Source: Spinacia oleracea (taxonomy: Eukaryota; Streptophyta; Magnoliopsida; Caryophyllales; Amaranthaceae). Taken from it: DNA of 64,000 nucleotides. Location: contig NC_079487.1 in assembly GCF_020520425.1 (NCBI RefSeq), positions 47,437,219 through 47,501,218 on the forward strand. The letters are read 5' to 3'. A program made the translations under genes and the position numbers. Of this stretch, positions 48,021 through 59,100 are shown in pieces (within the stretch, counting starts at the first letter, position 1; each line of letters opens with the position of its first letter). The notes beneath the pieces are model-generated. The model was given only the letters and a program-made list of their open reading frames with translations. It had not been told where the DNA came from and ran no database searches.

Positions 48021-48195
48021 AATTTCAGGAGCTGAAACTCAATCGTTAATCTGACTAACGTTTCAATATCAGTCACTTTTTCCACCTTATATTTTATTTC
48101 AGCTACGTGCCAAACACTCCTAATTGTTTAAGGTGACTTATCATATTAGCTCCTAATGATCGATTTAAGGTGACTGAAATATCTTACCAAACAGA
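48021..48195 (-). mobile_element. hAT-like MITE, copy B
   Basis: Reverse-orientation relative of the repeat at 13429-13600: aatttcaggagctgaaact at the left and taccaaacaga at the right. Confidence 0.6.
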
Positions 48196-48197
48196 CA

Positions 48198-48560
48198 CTT
48201 AAGCACTGTAACTAATTAGTTAAGCAATGAAACTAATTAGTGGAACCAATTAGTTAAGCAATGGAACCAATTAGTTAAGTACTAGAAGTCAAGAACCAAT
48301 TAATTATGCACTGGAATTAATTAGTTAAGCACTTGAACTAATTAGTCAAGCAGCGTAGCCAATTAGTTAATTAATGGAACCAATTAAGTAAGTCAGAAAC
48401 TCAATTAATTAAGTCTGAAATTCAATTAGTTAATTAAGTCTGAAATTCAATTAGTTAAGCAACATAACCAATTAGTTAAGCACTGAACCAATTCGTTAAA
48501 CATTGAACCAATTAGTTACGGAATCAAACCAATTTAATAAGCATTGGAACCAATTTGTTA
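48198..48560 (-). repeat. Small array of the 21-bp aattagttaagca motif, inverted relative to the main array
   Basis: About 15 imperfect units of aattagttaagcaatggaac type. This is the reverse complement of the unit that fills 50270-53240. Confidence 0.8.
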
Positions 48561-49159
48561 AGATTTTATGACTTTTAGTTAATAATAAGTTTGTTTAAAA
48601 ATCATAACTATTCGACTCATAAGTTTATCTATTTGTGTTTATACCTTAACTAATTTGTTATTCAATAAGTTATGATTTTATTACTTTTAGTTATGTTTTA
48701 CAGTTTAGTTAACCAAAATAAATTTGAAAATTTTAAGTTTCAAATAAAAAAAATCGAAAAACAAAAATTTCTGGAAAAAAATGCTAATTTTTTTAAGCCT
48801 GCAATTCAATTAGCTAAGCCTGAAATCCAATTAGTTAAGCTTAAAAAAAATCGAAAAAAAAATATTTCGAAAATAAATATTTGACAATAAAAATGGAAAT
48901 CTTGTACTCCCTCCGTATTTATTTAAGGGATACACTTGCCTTTTCGTACCCCATGCTCAAATTGCCTAGACTAAAAGAAGTAAACTATTTAATCTTGATT
49001 AGAAAATGAAGCCAAGTTAACAAAATCAGTTGATTAGCTTTGAATGGAATACAACAATGGCTGGTTATATTGGCAATTTATCATCAAATGCAAATGAGCA
49101 ACCACTGACTATTGACAGCAAAAAATGGTGGATTATCCGTAAGATCAAACCTTTATTTT
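48561..49159. other. AT-rich spacer with a half Stowaway end
   Basis: No gene is seen. ctccctccgtatttatttaa at 48907 matches one end of the hairpin MITE at 25755, but no second end was found. Confidence 0.45.
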
Positions 49160-50269
49160 TGGGGCAGTTTTGTAATTTTATATTTCACATAAAGAAATTA
49201 TTTTCTCCATTTAGCAAAACCCTTAAATTACAACCCCGGATTCTGGCTAACAACATCGAAAAGTGACGTCATAATTACAACTTGAACCATTTTTTTATTT
49301 TTAAATTTTTATCACCACCAAACATGCATCATCATCACAGCAACTTTTGTGTCAGGCGGACTGACAGGCCCGTGGAGGTACGACCAACACACTCGCCCAC
49401 GCACGCGGAAATTCACGCGCATATAAAATCATTTTTTTATTTCTCCTCCTTGTTTCCTCCGCTCATCCTTCAGTCTCTTCTCTCTCCTCTCCTCTCTCCT
49501 CTCTCTTCTCTCTCGTTCATCTAGCCTTCATCTATCATCGCCGGAGACAACAACCACCACCACAATCATGTCCACCAGGTTCCGATGTCAAAGTTCTACA
49601 CCTTTTAATCTCCTTTTAGTTTCAATTTCAAGTTTCACCTAAACCCTAATTGAATCTTCGATTATCGATTTTCTGACAACATGAGGCGGTGGTAGAGGTG
49701 CGGATGGACGCCGCTATGGAGGCGATGGGTTTCGGTAAATCGAGACTGATCGGAGGTTAGACTGGTTGCATATGTTTGAGGAGAGAGAATTGGAGCTGTT
49801 GTGTTGTTTTCTGTCTCTAAACTCGGAGTCACCGTGAAGCCATTGCTAGAACTAATACTGGGATTTGGGAAGGCCTGTTTTGTCGATGACGATCAGGTGG
49901 AGAAGGCTTGGGGATTTGCTTGCTTCTGATTTTTTTAGTTGAAGTTGTATACTGCTAATTAAGAAAGTGATTTGGCTTCTACAGTACTATTATATTGTTT
50001 TAGTTATCGTTTTTGTTATGTGTAGGTATAAAATGAATTGGTTTAGTTACTCTTTTTTTCTGGCATTTAGGTAGCTTATTTTTTTTTTTTAATTTTAAAG
50101 TTATACATTTGTTATATTATATTTAGTTAAGAATAACTTTAGTTTAGTTATGATTAAATTTGTTTTAGTTAAGATGAATTTGTTTTTAAGTTAAGAATTA
50201 TTTTGTTTATAGAGCTGAGGAGGACTATGGCGTTGTTTAGTTTATTTCAGGGCCTTATTCTTCTTTTAC

Positions 50270-53240
50270 TGAAACTCAAAAAATCTTAACTAATAAGTTA
50301 AAATGCTTAACTAATCGCATTTATTGCTTAACTAATTGATTTTAATAAGCAACTAATCGATTTTATTGCTTAACTAATTGTTTCGATTGCTTAACTAATT
50401 GGTTTCATTGTTTAACTAATTAATTCCAGTGTTTAACTAATTGGTTCAGTTGCTTAACTAATTGGTTCAATTGTTAACTAATTGAATTTCAAACTTAACA
50501 AATACTCCCTTGCTTCACTAATTAGTTCCACTGTTTAACTGATTGGTTTTCGTGCTTATCTAATTGGTTCAAATGCTTAACTAATAAATTACATTGCTTA
50601 ACTAATTAGTTACATTGCATAAATAATTGGTTTATTTGCTTAACTAATTAATTTAAGGCTTAACAAATTTATTCATTTGCTTAACTAATTGAATTTTATG
50701 CTTAATAAATACTTTCTTTTTTACTGAACTAATTGGTTCAGTTGCGTAACTAATTGGTTCAGTTGCGTAACTAATTGGTTCAATTGTTTAACTAATTGAA
50801 TTCCATACTTAACAAATACTCCCTTGCTTCACTAATTAGTTCAACTGTTTAATTGATTGGTTTCAGTGTTTAACTAATTGGTTCAATTGCTTAACTAATA
50901 GATTACATTGCTTAACTAATTGAATTTTAGACTTAACTAATTGGTTCCATTACTTTAACTAATTCTTTTCGTTACTGAACTAATTGGTTCAGTTGCGTAA
51001 CTAATTGGTTCAATTGTTTAACTAATTGAATTCGGTTGCTTAACTAATTGGTCTCATTGCTTAACTAATTAGTTTCATTCCCCTAACTAATTAGTTCCAT
51101 TGCCTTAACTAATTGGTTTCATTGACTAACTAATTGGTTCGGTTGCTTAACTAATTGCTTTCATTGCTTAACTAATTGGTTCCAATGCTTTAATAATTAG
51201 TTTCAAGACTTAACTAGTTGAATTCTAGGCTTAACTAATTGGTTTCATTGCTTTAACTAATTCATTCTATTGCTTAACCAATTGGTTCATTTGCTTAACT
51301 AATTGGATTTCAGACTTAACTAATTGGATTAATGCCATTGACCTAAAGTCAAATGTCTTAACTAATTGATTCTAGTGCTTAACTAATTGGTTCCATTTTT
51401 TAACTAATTCGTCCAATTGACTAATTAACTAATTGAATTAATTGAATCTATTGCTTTAACTATTTCGTTTCATTGCTTAACTAAATGGTTCAATTGCTTA
51501 AATAATTGAATTTCAGGCTTAACAAATACTTTCTTAATTTATATCTGTAAACTAATACCCAGAAACACGTACCTAAACCTTCTGAAATAATAACTAAAAC
51601 TCCGAAAATCGTAACTAAAACTATTGATTAAATGTGGTTTAGTTATGATTAAGTTTGGTTTAGTTAAGAACCATTGCACGCTTAAGATTGGCAAAGTAAA
51701 TAATCGAAGATTGTCAAAGTAAATAATCGTTCAAGATTGTCCGAAGTAAAAGATTACATGAATTAGTTACAAGGGAAAAGATTGGTGCACAATCAAAATT
51801 ATTAACTTAAGTAGCTATTTTCTTCCTTTCTACTACGAATTTGCCTAGCTATTTTCTTCCTTTATATAACTAAAACATACAAGATGTAACTAAATACAAC
51901 AAAAGCTTAACTAACTAAGCAACTGGTTTCATTGCTTAACTAATTTATTCAAGTGCTTAACTAATTGGTTTCATTGCTTAACTAATTGGTTCAAATGCTT
52001 AACTAATTGGTTCAAACGCTTAACTAATTAGTTCGATTGCTTAACTAATTGGTTTCATTGCTTAACTAATTAATTCAAGTGCTTAACTAATTGGTTTCAT
52101 GCTTAACTAATTGGTTCAAATGCTTAACTAATTAGTTCGATTGATTAACTAATTAATTCCAGTGCTTAACTAATTGGTTTCATTGTTTAACTAATTGGTT
52201 CAAATGCTTAACTAATTAGTTTGATTGCTTAACTAATTATTTCCAGTGCTTAACTAATTGGTTCAAATGCTGAACTAATTAATTCGATTGATTAACTAAT
52301 TAATTCCAGTGCTTAACTAATTGGTTTCATTGCTTAAGTAATTGGTTCAAATGCTTAACTAATTAGTTCGATGGTTTAACTAATTGGTTTCATTGCTTAA
52401 CTAATTGGTTCAAATGCTTATCTAAATAGTTCGATTGATTAACTAATTAATTCCAGTGCTTAACTAATTGGTTTCATTGCTTAACTAATTGGTTCAAATG
52501 CTTAACTAATTAGTTCGATTGCTTAAGTAATTGGTTTCATTGCTTAACTAATTGGTCCAAATACTTAACTAAATAGTTCGATTGATTAACTAATTAATTT
52601 CAGTGGTTAACTAATTGGTTTCATTGCTTAACTAATTGGTTCAAATGCTTAACTAATTAATTCGATTGATTAACTAATTAATTCCAGTGCTTAACTAATT
52701 GGTTTCATTTCTTAACTAATTGGTTCAAATGCTTAACTAATTAGTTCGATTGCTTAACTAATTGGTTTCATTGCTTAACTAATTGGTTCAAATGCTTAAC
52801 TAATTAGTTCGATTGATTAACTAATTAATTCCAGTGCTTAACTAATTGATTTCATTGATTAACTAATTAATTCCAGTGCTTAACTAATTGGTTTCATTGT
52901 TTAACTAATTGGTTCGGTTGCTTAACTAATTAGTTCGATTGCTTAACTAATTGGTTCAAATGCTTAACTAATTGAATTTCAACGTTTCACTAATTAGTTA
53001 CAGTGCTTAACTAATTGATTTCATTGCTTACCTAATTGGTTCCAAAACTTAACTAATTGAATTTTGGGCTTAACTAATTGGATTTAGGCTTAACTAATTG
53101 AATTTTAGGCTTAACTAATTAGTTACATTGCTTTAACTAATTCATTCCATTTCTTAATAGATTCCACTGATTAACTAATTAGTTAAAATGCTTAACTAAT
53201 TGATTCTAGTGCTTAACTAATTAAATAACTAAAACATCTC
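50270..53240. repeat. 3-kb array of 21-bp units (gcttaactaattggttcaaat)
   Basis: Well over 100 imperfect units share ttaactaatt plus a variable half (ggttcaaatgc, ggtttcattgc, agttcgattgc, aattccagtgc). From about 51930 to 52900 four variants recur in fixed order, giving an 84-bp higher-order unit. The left part (50270-51540) is more diverged. Interrupted at 51540-51900 by unrelated AT-rich DNA. Confidence 0.9.
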
Positions 53241-53575
53241 AAATTATAAATAAAATTCAAAACATGAAAACTCGTAAACACAAAACTAAAAGTAAGAAAA
53301 TCCTAACTATAACCAAGATAATCCTAACTAAACATTAAAAATAGAGTATTAACTAAAACAAATTAACTAAATCGAGTTTATTCTTAACTAAAAAGCAAAT
53401 ATTTTTAACTAAAACAATGGTATATGTTATTATAATCTATCTCCATTAACAAAGATGACTTCCGTCCAAACAATGTAACTAAACTATTTTATTTTATAAC
53501 TAAACATGCCAAAAGTATAACTAAAACCAAATAACTCTAGACTAAAATCAATTAAATCATTATCAAAATAAATCT

Positions 53576-53705
53576 AAATTGTTTGAATTTACAATACTGA
53601 TTCGATCATATTAGAGCTTGTAAATTGTTTGAATTTACAATACTGATCGAACTAAATTGTTCAAATCATATTAGAATTTACAATACTGTTCGAATCATAT
53701 TAGAA
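53576..53705. repeat. Short tandem repeat of about 58 bp
   Basis: aaattgtttgaatttacaat recurs at 53576 and 53631, with a further partial unit, each followed by actg.tcga and catattaga. Confidence 0.7.
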
Positions 53706-53838
53706 CCACCGTCGCGGCCTCCGTATCCTCCAGACGAAGGTGGTTGCCTCTCAATTGCACGACGAGGAAGAGGTGGTTGTCGTTGAGTCGGTGACTCTTC
53801 TCTTTCGTCTCCTTTCGCCGGCCACGCCGAAGGCTATT
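53695..53838 (-). pseudogene. Coding-like Pro/Arg/Gly-rich exon fragment
   Basis: One minus-strand frame is open and reads like protein: AWPAKGDEREESPTQRQPP, then RRAIERQPPSSGGYGGRDGG. A possible acceptor (acaatag) precedes it. The composition recalls the tail of plant RNA-binding proteins, but I cannot name a family. It lies inside the probable TIR element, so it may be a captured host exon. Confidence 0.3.
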
Positions 53839-53929
53839 GTTGATGTTACCAAATCCTCCGCGAAACCCTAAACAAAAACAAAATCGAAATACCTAAATGT
53901 AAAATCAACAAAAAACTCAAAAACCTAAA

Positions 53930-54240
53930 ACTCAGATGGAGGAGACGAAGGAGAATGAAGGAGAGAGAGAGAGATGGAAGTTTTACCTTGAGAGCGGCGA
54001 CGAGTTACGGACGGCGGCGTCCATTCGAGGAGAGGCGGAGAGTTTGAGGGAGGCGAGATTGAAGAGACGAAGACAGATCTCACGCCGGAGAGGAACAACC
54101 GAGCACGAAATCCGCCGCTGCACCTTCACCTTCGTTGTGGCGTTAATGCCGGCGAAAAGAGGCCGGCGAAAATGGAGGAGAGAGAGAGGCAGAGGAGGAG
54201 AGAGAGGGGCAGAGAGCCAGAGAGATTGTGAGGAGAGAGA
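53930..54240 (-). other. Gene-leader-like segment with a possible first exon
   Basis: The minus strand has a CT-rich leader (54240-54170), a Cys/Arg-poor GC-rich part and then an ATG near 54022 opening MDAAVRNSSPLS, followed by ag/gtaaaac, a plausible splice donor. It looks like a 5' UTR plus first exon of a host gene picked up by the surrounding element. No downstream exon was identified with confidence. Confidence 0.3.
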
Positions 54241-55229
54241 AAATGAATTAGGGTTTTAAAATGGGATGAAAATATAGTTATATGTGATCTGAAATTTATG
54301 ACCCATACCCATGTTTTTGACCCGCGAAACCCATGGTTTGTTTGGTCTGACAAGTCAGACCGTCGTTTTTAAAAATTTGTACATCATCATTGGGCAAATT
54401 CCTGCTCGAGATCGATCACAGTTATTCTAAATTGGCTATCGTCATCATCCTCTTTACTTGCTCTATCCAAACCCGGATCAAAATCTGAACTTTCTCAGAA
54501 TTCCCTGGCAATTTCTCAATAGGGCTATACCCTTTGCCATCATTATCATAAGTCATCAACTCATCACCACTATCTAAATTTCAATTACAATAGGCTCGCG
54601 ACGCAAAGCGCAAAAATGGGGAAGCAAAACCCTTCGACCAAATTGAGCTACATAGTTCATAGTTAACCAAAATCAACAAGTGGTCAGATCCCATAATCTC
54701 AATACCTTCACAAAACTTATCGAATTTAAGAAACCCATAAAAAATTTTGAACATTCAAGCAAGTATAGCACCAATTACAATGTTCCTATTAAAATCAAGA
54801 GCCTCGAACTCATAAATCTAAAGCTTTCATTGAAAATTAAGATATTAATCTACCCATATTCTTATCAAATGAATATAAAATCAGAGACTTTCAAGTGCTA
54901 ATTATTAGAATGAGGGTTTAGGGAGTTAATTGTAGTTTTAGAGAGAGAAGAACTATACGGAGTAGAAATTTATCTTGGTTGATTGGTTTCGAAGAATTGG
55001 AGTTTTATGGTAACAATCATGAAAATCTGGGCGGATATAGAAATGTGCAAATTGAGATGCAGTGCAGTGACGAAGCTTGGTTCGAGGTGGTGGCACAGCT
55101 CAAAAGTGTGAATTTTTAATTGATTTTGTGTGTATTAATTTGACTGAGGAGGTGATTTTGTAATTGAATTGTATATGAGTTAGGCTGATTTCTTGCTTTA
55201 TTTATAGATGAATTAGGGTTCATAGACAT

Positions 55230-55259
55230 GGGAGAGAGAAAATGATGGTGAAGAAGATA

Positions 55260-55292
<33 letters not shown>

Positions 55293-55320
55293 TGTGATGT
55301 TTGATGATGATGAAGATTGA
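55230..55320. repeat. GAT/GATTAT microsatellite
   Basis: Imperfect gatgat and gattat units. Confidence 0.7.
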
Positions 55321-55650
55321 ATGTTCTTGTTTTATTTTCCCTTTAACTTTTTGTCGTGGGTGGATGAACCATTTGTTGCAGTTGGATGAACACAAAAGGA
55401 GAGAGAAGAGGAAAGAAATGGGTCTGATTTGTGGCAAAAAGATAGAAATCAATGGAGTATTTTTTTTAAAAAAAAAATTTGCTTATATTTTATTTAAATT
55501 AATAATAATGACATTATTTCCCGACAGCGTTAGCTGGTATCCGATCCGGGGTTGTAATTTGAAGTGGGGATTAAATTTTGGGTTGTAATTAACAAAAATA
55601 AAATTTTGTGGTTGTAACCCGTAAAGAATGAATTTTATGGGGTTGTATTT

Positions 55651-56062
55651 GACAAATTTTCCTTCTTATTAACTTGTATATTTAAATGCTACTCCATATA
55701 TAATACGTGTATTAATTATTTTTATGAAACTTAGTGTACATATTAAATTTTGTGTTATTATTAAAATGAAATAATTAATTTCAATTCTATTTTTTTCCTG
55801 TAACCTTGTCGTACCCGTTTCTTGAAAAATTGATTTGTTGTTTTCCGTTCCCATATCTGTCCCGGTATTTATTACCGTAGACATTTCCGTGCTTCATAAG
55901 TTGGGTCAGGTTTAGAATTTTCTGCTTAGTCGGGATATCTTAGTAATTATATACGACGGATGACGAGGTGAGTAATAATGGGGTGGAGTTTAACACTCCA
56001 CGTATTAAACGAGAAGTTTTAAAATGTACGTACACGACATGCGCACTGAATCGAAGTTCAGA
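55651..56062. other. Upstream region of the GST gene
   Basis: No gene is seen. AT-rich DNA with the likely promoter at its right end. Confidence 0.4.
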
Positions 56063-56063
56063 G

Positions 56064-56072
56064 TATATATAA
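56064..56072 (+). promoter_or_regulatory. TATA box of the GST gene
   Basis: tatatataa lies 51 bp upstream of the ATG at 56123, leaving room for a short 5' UTR. Confidence 0.55.
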
Positions 56073-56122
56073 TAACACTAGATGACTACTCCGTAGATCA
56101 CAACAGCACAACTAGAAGCAAT

Positions 56123-59100
56123 ATGAAAAAGGTGAAAGTATTTGGGGTTTGGGCAAGTCCGTACAGTGGGAGAGTGGAAATAGCACTAAAATGGAAGGGA
56201 GTTGAGTATGAATTTGTGGAGGAAGATCTACAAAATAAGAGTGAAGAGCTGCTAAAGTACAACCCTATTTACAAGAAGATACCAGTTCTAGTTCATAATG
56301 AAAAGGCGGTGGCTGAATCGCTGATAATTATGGAGTACATCGATGAAACTTGGAAGGCCGATCCCATCTTCCCCAAAGACCCTTATGAGAGAGCTCAAGC
56401 TCGTTTTTGGGCTAACTTTATTGATGACAATGTATGTTTTTTTTTTTTTTTTTTAACAATATTTTTTGTAATATGTTTCTCTTTTAAGCTAATGATTATT
56501 TTTTCAATTGCTGCATAAAATTTAGGAATTTTTGTCATAAAGGAGCTTTTATAATCCAAAAATTGTGACAAAGGACCTTTTAAAAAAAAAGTTGTCAGAC
56601 AGGACCCAAATCATTTTTTTTGTTGTGAATAGGGACCAAGGCCGCTTTTCCGGCGGTCAAACCCAGTTTTCCGGCGTAGACTGTCACGTGAACGGCACGT
56701 GACCCTAGTTAACGATTTTTTTTAAAAAAATCTCTTTCCTCCAAGAAATTCCCTTCTTATTCCCCTTAACTAACTCAGTAACCTTTAAAAAAAAAAGTTT
56801 CGCCATTTTCTTCCTCCATTTGAGAGAAGCTCAAGCTTTTTTGGTCCAAGTTTTGGATTCTGAAGAAAGGTTCTCCAAAACACAAGCAGAAGCTATTTGC
56901 ACATTCTCAATTCCATTGGCAAATAAAGAAGCTGCTCAAAAATTAATTAACTTATGAACCCTAATTTAAAGTTTTTACAAATTGGAGAAATTGGAGCAAA
57001 AAAATTGGGGCTTTCACTATTATCTTGTACGAAATGCCACGATAATCAAAGGGGATTTCGCAAATTTTATTTATTTAAACTACAAAGAACGAATTCAAGA
57101 AAAAATGGAGGAGGAAAATGGCGAAGAAGAAACGGCATCGAGGAGAGAGATTTTTTTTCTTAAGTCACTGAGTTTAAGGGGAAAAGGGGGAGTCTTGAAG
57201 GGAAAACCTGAAAAAAATCGTTAAATGGGGTCACGTGCCGTGCACGTAATAGTCAACGCCGGAAAACTGGGTTTGACCGTCGGAAAATGGGTTTGGTCCC
57301 TATTCACGACAAAAAAACATGATTTTGGTCCTATCTCACAACTTTTTTTTTAAAAGGTCCTTTGTCACAATTTTTGGATTATAAAAGGTCCTTTATGACA
57401 AATATTCCTAAAATTTATAGATGTTGCCATTATTTCAAATCACAACTCTTGAATTTCAAACAAGTAATCTTGTTAAATCAATTTGGGGATTTCAGTAATT
57501 TTCGATTCAATTAAACTAAAATAAATGCCCGTTAAAAAATTGTAAGATTAAGTCAGTGATGGCAGTGGCAGATCTAGGCAATTTGAGCAGGGGTACGATA
57601 TTAGAGTAAAAAAAAAATATTACCGAATAATTTTTTTTCTTTTGGCAACTGAAACTTGAGTTTTTTTTAGGGGAACTAAAACTTAAGTTATTAATTTTCT
57701 TTAAAAAAAACTTAAGTTACTAATTCATTTCAATATCGACCTTTTAAGTTTATATTATGTTGGAGACAAAATTTTATAAAAATTCTAATTGATATTTATT
57801 TCAACACTTTCAAGTAGCAGGGGAATGAATTAATAAGTCAAGGTAAGATATCAGGTTTCTCATACAATCGGACTCTTAGTGGTTAAATTCTAAATATCCC
57901 GTACTCCGTAGAACTTAACGAAATGATAGGCCTCCCATTAGTGTAAGAGACCATTTGTCTCAAATTTTTGGTCTCTTAGTATTATTAGGAACTTCACAGT
58001 TGCGAAAAGCGTTGTGTTAGTGCTAAAATATGGAGAATATATTTGGTTTGTCTCATATTATTTGTGGACATACGCCTCTATTTATATTACAAAATAGATG
58101 TCCTATACTTCGTAGGATTGCTAAGTCCTATAAACCTTTATCTCATATCATATAAAATAACTCTATCTCATATGATATTCTATCCTCTACGTTATCCTTA
58201 ACACCCTTCCGCAATCGTAACGGCAGTTTCACGAACGTTGCGATTGAAAACGTAATATTTTCTACGTTAGTACCAGATCAATCGGAAGAACTGGAACTTC
58301 TTCGTCTTTTTTTTTGAAGTCGATATGCACAACTCAATGATGCCGACTTCAATTTTAAAAAAAATTCGAGCAAGAACGCCATTCTTTTTGAACCTGCACT
58401 TTTTTGTTCTCTTGATGAGATCGCCCTTCTTTTCGGACTCACCAATTATCTCAATATAACGGGAACGCCTTCGGCCTCTCTTGAGCAAAATCATGCTCAA
58501 TCCGTCAATGGTTTTTCGGAGCAAAACCAAGCTCTCAGATCTTCATTGGTTTTTCGAAGCAAAACCAAACTCAAATCAATACTCGAATTGGACGCGATTC
58601 CAAGTACGAGTCTTTTCTCCAACACCAACCTCATCTTCTACCAATTATTTGTAGCGGAATTATTATATTAACTACGAATCTCGCCGGTGGGTTTATTTTT
58701 CTAACCCACCGGCAGGTAAAAAATCGTGTAGACGGTCCCTAGGATCTCCTAGGCTCTGATACCATGCTAAAATATGGAGAATATATTTGGTTTGGCTCAT
58801 ATTATTTGTGGGCATACGCCTCTATTTATATTACAAACTAGATGTCCTACACTTCGTAGGATTTCTAAGTCCTATAAATCTCTATCTCATATCATATAAC
58901 ATAACTCTATCTCATATGATATTCTATCCTCTACATTATCCTTAACAGGGACCCATTCAAGCAAAATACCACTGAAGAGGCTTAAAAGGCCCCAAAGGCC
59001 CAACATGCCCACTATTTATGGCTCTCATGGGGCAAGGTAAAATGGGGCCATTCTCTAACCTAAGAGAAAATTTCCTATTCACTCTCTCGCTCTCTCCCCA

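Larger units (their letters stand above)
49160..55650. mobile_element. Probable large terminal-inverted-repeat element with internal array
   Basis: Near 49230-49280 the sequence aaattacaaccccggat, then gctaac and tgacgtcat, is matched in reverse complement at about 55500-55565. Inside the arms both sides carry TC-rich or GA-rich tracts and gene-leader-like DNA pointing inward (49440-49580 plus strand; 54240-53930 minus strand). The centre is the 21-bp array. No transposase is seen. A Mutator-type element that picked up host exons is one reading; ends and target duplication could not be fixed. Confidence 0.35.

Noticed and set aside
50270..53240. Repeat-protein gene encoded by the 21-bp units
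   Set aside because: Unit length is a multiple of three, but taa and tag fall in each frame in many units, so no long frame exists.
54126..54353. 75-codon minus-strand frame (MSDQTNHGFRG...) as a gene
   Set aside because: It runs through a CT-rich leader-like tract with Leu/Ser-rich low complexity and no family match.
56982..57224. Lys/Glu-rich frame inside the Mutator-type MITE
   Set aside because: Low complexity, not conserved in pattern, and the element is too small to encode a transposase.
58267..58530. 87-codon minus-strand frame inside the TRIM
   Set aside because: No similarity to gag or pol that I can see; TRIM interiors are typically non-coding.
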